In this document: positions 63,301-64,000 of the stretch, piece by piece
Position numbering within the stretch: the stretch's first letter is position 1
How the letters are laid out: every line of letters begins with the position of its first letter
NCBI GenBank assembly: GCA_037903355.1
Contig: JBAJFE010000038.1
Location: 248,001-312,000, forward strand
Reading direction: 5' to 3'
Origin: Trichuris trichiura
Taxonomy: Eukaryota; Nematoda; Enoplea; Trichinellida; Trichuridae
Length of the DNA: 64,000 bases
Position numbers and translations under genes: made by a program
The notes under the pieces: generated by a model
The model's database searches: none
Told to the model about the DNA's origin: nothing
What the model saw: the letters and a program-made list of their open reading frames with translations, nothing else

Positions 63301-63917
63301 CAGATCGGGACCCTGGCCACGTGAAAAGTTTAGATATGATCTCACGCATCAAGAAAATAGACAACCGACAAAAGGGCATAGGGCCCACTTAATTAGCACT
63401 TAGCGCGATGGGAAACGCCAGCTTAGCGAAGGGCCTTTGCGCGCTACCTGACGAGTTGGTAAACAGATGTTTTAAAAATTGTCTGCCAAAAGTATCACCG
63501 GCGGTTAAACGCGCACTAAAATACACTGCGTGCTAAAACTGCCAGACTCCAATCCTAATCGGACTGACAGTGAGTTGATACGAGTTACCAGAAATTTCCG
63601 TGTCCCTTCACCTTTAAAAATAAGATGCTGTTTTCGCCTGCAGACGATGGAGAAAATCCAACGGGGGGACGACATTGAAACTGACCCGAAGGCAAAGAGC
63701 CAAACGGGAGCCTGGCCTCCTAGAATTTTTGAACAAAGTGGCAATCGACCACCGTGGGACCAATCGGATGATGAAGACGACCAGCTACAAGGAAGCGGCT
63801 CCGGCGAAACGGAAGTGTCACCCTCGATGCGTGATAAAGATCACTTCGAAGGAGAAACTATGAAAGCTACTCCTTCGTCGGATCAACAGTGGACCACCGA
63901 AGGACGCAGAACAGCAG
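48348..63917 (+). CDS. Glypican heparan sulfate proteoglycan core protein, seven exons visible, 3' end beyond the window
   Basis: Exons 48348-48501, 50155-50313, 54750-55624, 55686-55868, 55919-56052, 62571-62868 and 63644-63917 all join in phase and give about 692 residues so far. In-frame ATGs also exist at 48306 and 48312; 48348 gives the best signal peptide (MASIQPAIFLLTSVCLAVEV). Glypican motifs: ICGESSCCSG in exon 2; FFSGIFPPVYAC, NYSKCVRDA, PFGDIP and the Cys cluster VCPLC...FPCNSQC in exon 3; WLQRVPEMIC in exon 5. Exon 6 is an acidic, Ser/Thr/Pro-rich linker, and exon 7 has DDEDDQLQGSGSGE, a glycosaminoglycan attachment site. The usual CWNG segment after the last Cys is replaced by QKCLKTKK. 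The GPI-signal exon must lie to the right. Glypicans modulate BMP, Wnt and Hedgehog signals; nematodes have LON-2 and GPN-1, but I cannot tell which this is. Introns range from 50 bp to 6.5 kb. Confidence 0.92.
48522..49455 (+). mobile_element. Mariner element (lineage B), internally deleted, in glypican intron 1
   Basis: Inverted termini: left TACATGAGGGACGTTCGGCA, right (complement) TACGAGGGTTGATCGAAAAG, each with TA at the border. The transposase relic includes FKEGREAIEND, GRPATAASEG, LSAQWVPKVL, IVTGDET (first catalytic Asp), HPKQWSP and KVMVTVFWDS, then jumps to KCLELDGRYVEK at the C-terminus, so the second and third catalytic regions are deleted. Stops follow GDET and elsewhere. The insertion begins only about 20 bp after the exon 1 donor. 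Confidence 0.85.
50461..50601 (-). repeat. Unknown repeat, copy 1 (glypican intron 2)
   Basis: Collinear with 51277-51417 without an indel over 141 bp. The minus-strand frames of both copies are open and align (CRRLSQRDGRQS / CRGLAQRDERQS ... YLTTFRRP / YLTTLQRP), about 25 of 47 residues identical. Family unknown; possibly a coding fragment of an unclassified element. Confidence 0.6.
51277..51417 (-). repeat. Unknown repeat, copy 2 (glypican intron 2)
   Basis: Second copy of the repeat at 50461-50601, in the same orientation. Between the copies, at about 51160-51228, lies a fragment of the foldback family whose palindromic copy starts at 51469, so these units may form one composite element. 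Confidence 0.6.
51458..51717. mobile_element. Foldback element with 95-bp arms, flanked by 13-bp direct repeats
   Basis: Arm 51469-51563 and arm 51576-51670 are reverse complements with three mismatches around a 12-nt spacer. AATAATAACTGTT occurs at 51458-51470 and 51705-51717 and may be a target-site duplication. Dispersed relatives sharing the TTGGTAGGGCATTTGCTT core lie at 5853-5910, 51160-51228, 51722-51775 and 56620-56755. No coding capacity. Confidence 0.85.
52201..52419. mobile_element. Pogo/Tigger-type MITE in glypican intron 2
   Basis: Termini CAGTTGAACCTCCGTAAGTT and the complement CAGTGGAACCTCCAAAGTTG form about 26-bp imperfect inverted repeats beginning CAGT, as in pogo/Tigger elements. 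Only about 220 bp, no coding frame. A repeated GGTCAACTT motif occurs inside. The right flank is TA. Confidence 0.75.
53325..53353. repeat. (TTC)n microsatellite within a pyrimidine-rich tract
   Basis: About nine uninterrupted TTC units inside a 53160-53460 block that is strongly T/C-rich on the plus strand. The plus-strand open frames over it are low-complexity Phe/Ser/Leu strings and not credible proteins. Confidence 0.9.
53505..53665 (+). pseudogene. Possible GIY-YIG endonuclease fragment (Penelope-like) in glypican intron 2
   Basis: The plus strand reads CYIRWTGNTLSHRFPQHLNN, resembling the YxGqTgxTLxxRxxxHLxN segment of Penelope-like GIY-YIG nucleases, after a short Cys-containing lead. 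Only some 40 residues can be compared, so the call rests on one motif. Confidence 0.35.
54105..54425. repeat. Purine-rich low-complexity tract in glypican intron 2
   Basis: Plus strand dominated by A and G (AAAGAA, GAAAAG words). It mirrors in composition the pyrimidine-rich tract at 53160-53460, about 1 kb to the left. The 125-codon minus-strand frame here is a composition artefact. Confidence 0.7.
54564..54585. repeat. Perfect 22-bp palindrome
   Basis: TGCCAACAGTATACTGTTGGCA is its own reverse complement and lies about 165 bp before the large glypican exon 3. It may be a protein-binding palindrome or chance. Confidence 0.6.
56620..56755. mobile_element. Foldback-family MITE in glypican intron 5
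   Basis: The left end (TTTATCCATTTACTCGTAGG..., then GTATTTGCTTC) and right end (AAAATGCCCTACCAGTGAAT..., then GATGAGCAAATT) are inverted relative to each other and belong to the family at 51.5 kb. The centre holds GTTCACGGCTTTGGCCTG, the arm core of the inverted repeat at 11.65 kb. Confidence 0.7.
56918..58086 (-). mobile_element. Tigger/pogo element with degenerate transposase C-terminus, in glypican intron 5
   Basis: Inverted termini CAGTCGGCTCTCGTTATCCG (left, 56918) and the complement CAGTCCGCCCTCGTTATCTG (right, ending 58086) are of Tigger type; TA precedes the left end. Minus-strand reading gives SGCWKRLWGDVV, EFENLGTIDEEVMDVV, LTNEKLEELMQSP and a Leu-rich tail, which matches the C-terminal region of Tigger transposases after the catalytic domain. 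The DNA-binding and DDE domains are missing, so the copy is internally deleted and non-autonomous. Confidence 0.8.
58087..62570. other. Right part of glypican intron 5, no recognised feature
   Basis: No coding exon is required here: the exon ending at 56052 and the exon starting at 62571 join in phase (AG|C, Ser). Open frames near 60.8-61.3 kb and 59.6-59.9 kb carry no motif I recognise. An alternative exon with the family's CWNG segment was looked for and not found. Confidence 0.45.
63791..63805 (+). other. Glycosaminoglycan attachment motif of the glypican
   Basis: Encodes Gly-Ser-Gly-Ser-Gly just after the acidic run DDEDDQ and before Glu. Repeated Ser-Gly next to acidic residues is the established signal for xylose transfer and heparan sulfate addition. 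In glypicans it lies near the C-terminus, close to the membrane anchor, so the missing last exon is probably not far to the right. Confidence 0.8.
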
Positions 63918-64000
63918 GTAAGCTTGGGAAACACGGCAACGGCAAAGCGGACGTAGTTCTGGCAGGCTTAGTAACTATGCAAGGACCAACTTGTGATTCA

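Overview
This is eukaryotic, intron-containing, TE-rich genomic DNA. Four host genes can be supported, each by conserved protein motifs, and the three multi-exon ones also by GT-AG junctions whose reading phases fit. All four families are metazoan (DUSP11/PIR-1-like phosphatase, chymotrypsin-fold secreted protease, stomatin, glypican). The mix of very short (50-84 bp) and TE-filled multi-kilobase introns, stomatin, a 'HDSGGPL' serine protease and Penelope/mariner/Tigger/copia relics suggests an invertebrate. A nematode, possibly an enoplean such as a whipworm, is my best guess; this is inference, since no species marker was searched.

Layout. 1-578 (minus): 5' end of a DUSP11/PIR-1-like RNA 5'-phosphatase gene, cut by the window edge. 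About 2.64-2.90 kb: two degenerate 18S rRNA fragments in opposite orientation. 6.5-12.9 kb (plus): five-exon secreted serine protease. 13.66-17.98 kb (plus): Ty1/copia retrotransposon with shared ends of only 53 bp, disabled by several stops and frameshifts. 18.4-25.7 kb: TE graveyard with three mariner relics, a Penelope-like GIY-YIG endonuclease relic, a Penelope-like terminal structure carrying a 56-bp perfect palindrome and a hammerhead-like core, and a separate 26-bp perfect hairpin. 29.66-30.70 kb (plus): compact three-exon stomatin gene. 36.4-37.7 kb: Tigger/pogo transposase relic. 40.7 kb: foldback MITE. 48.3 kb to the right edge (plus): glypican gene with seven exons visible, ending in a Ser-Gly-Ser-Gly glycosaminoglycan attachment region; its last part lies outside the window. 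Its introns hold a mariner, a 95-bp-arm foldback element, a pogo-type MITE, a possible GIY-YIG fragment and a near end-to-end Tigger.

The genes show no operon-like or pathway relationship. Two of them (protease, glypican) make secreted or cell-surface products and stomatin is a membrane scaffold. Most of the remaining sequence is unrecognised or decayed repeat. No CRISPR array, prokaryotic gene or convincing tRNA was seen.
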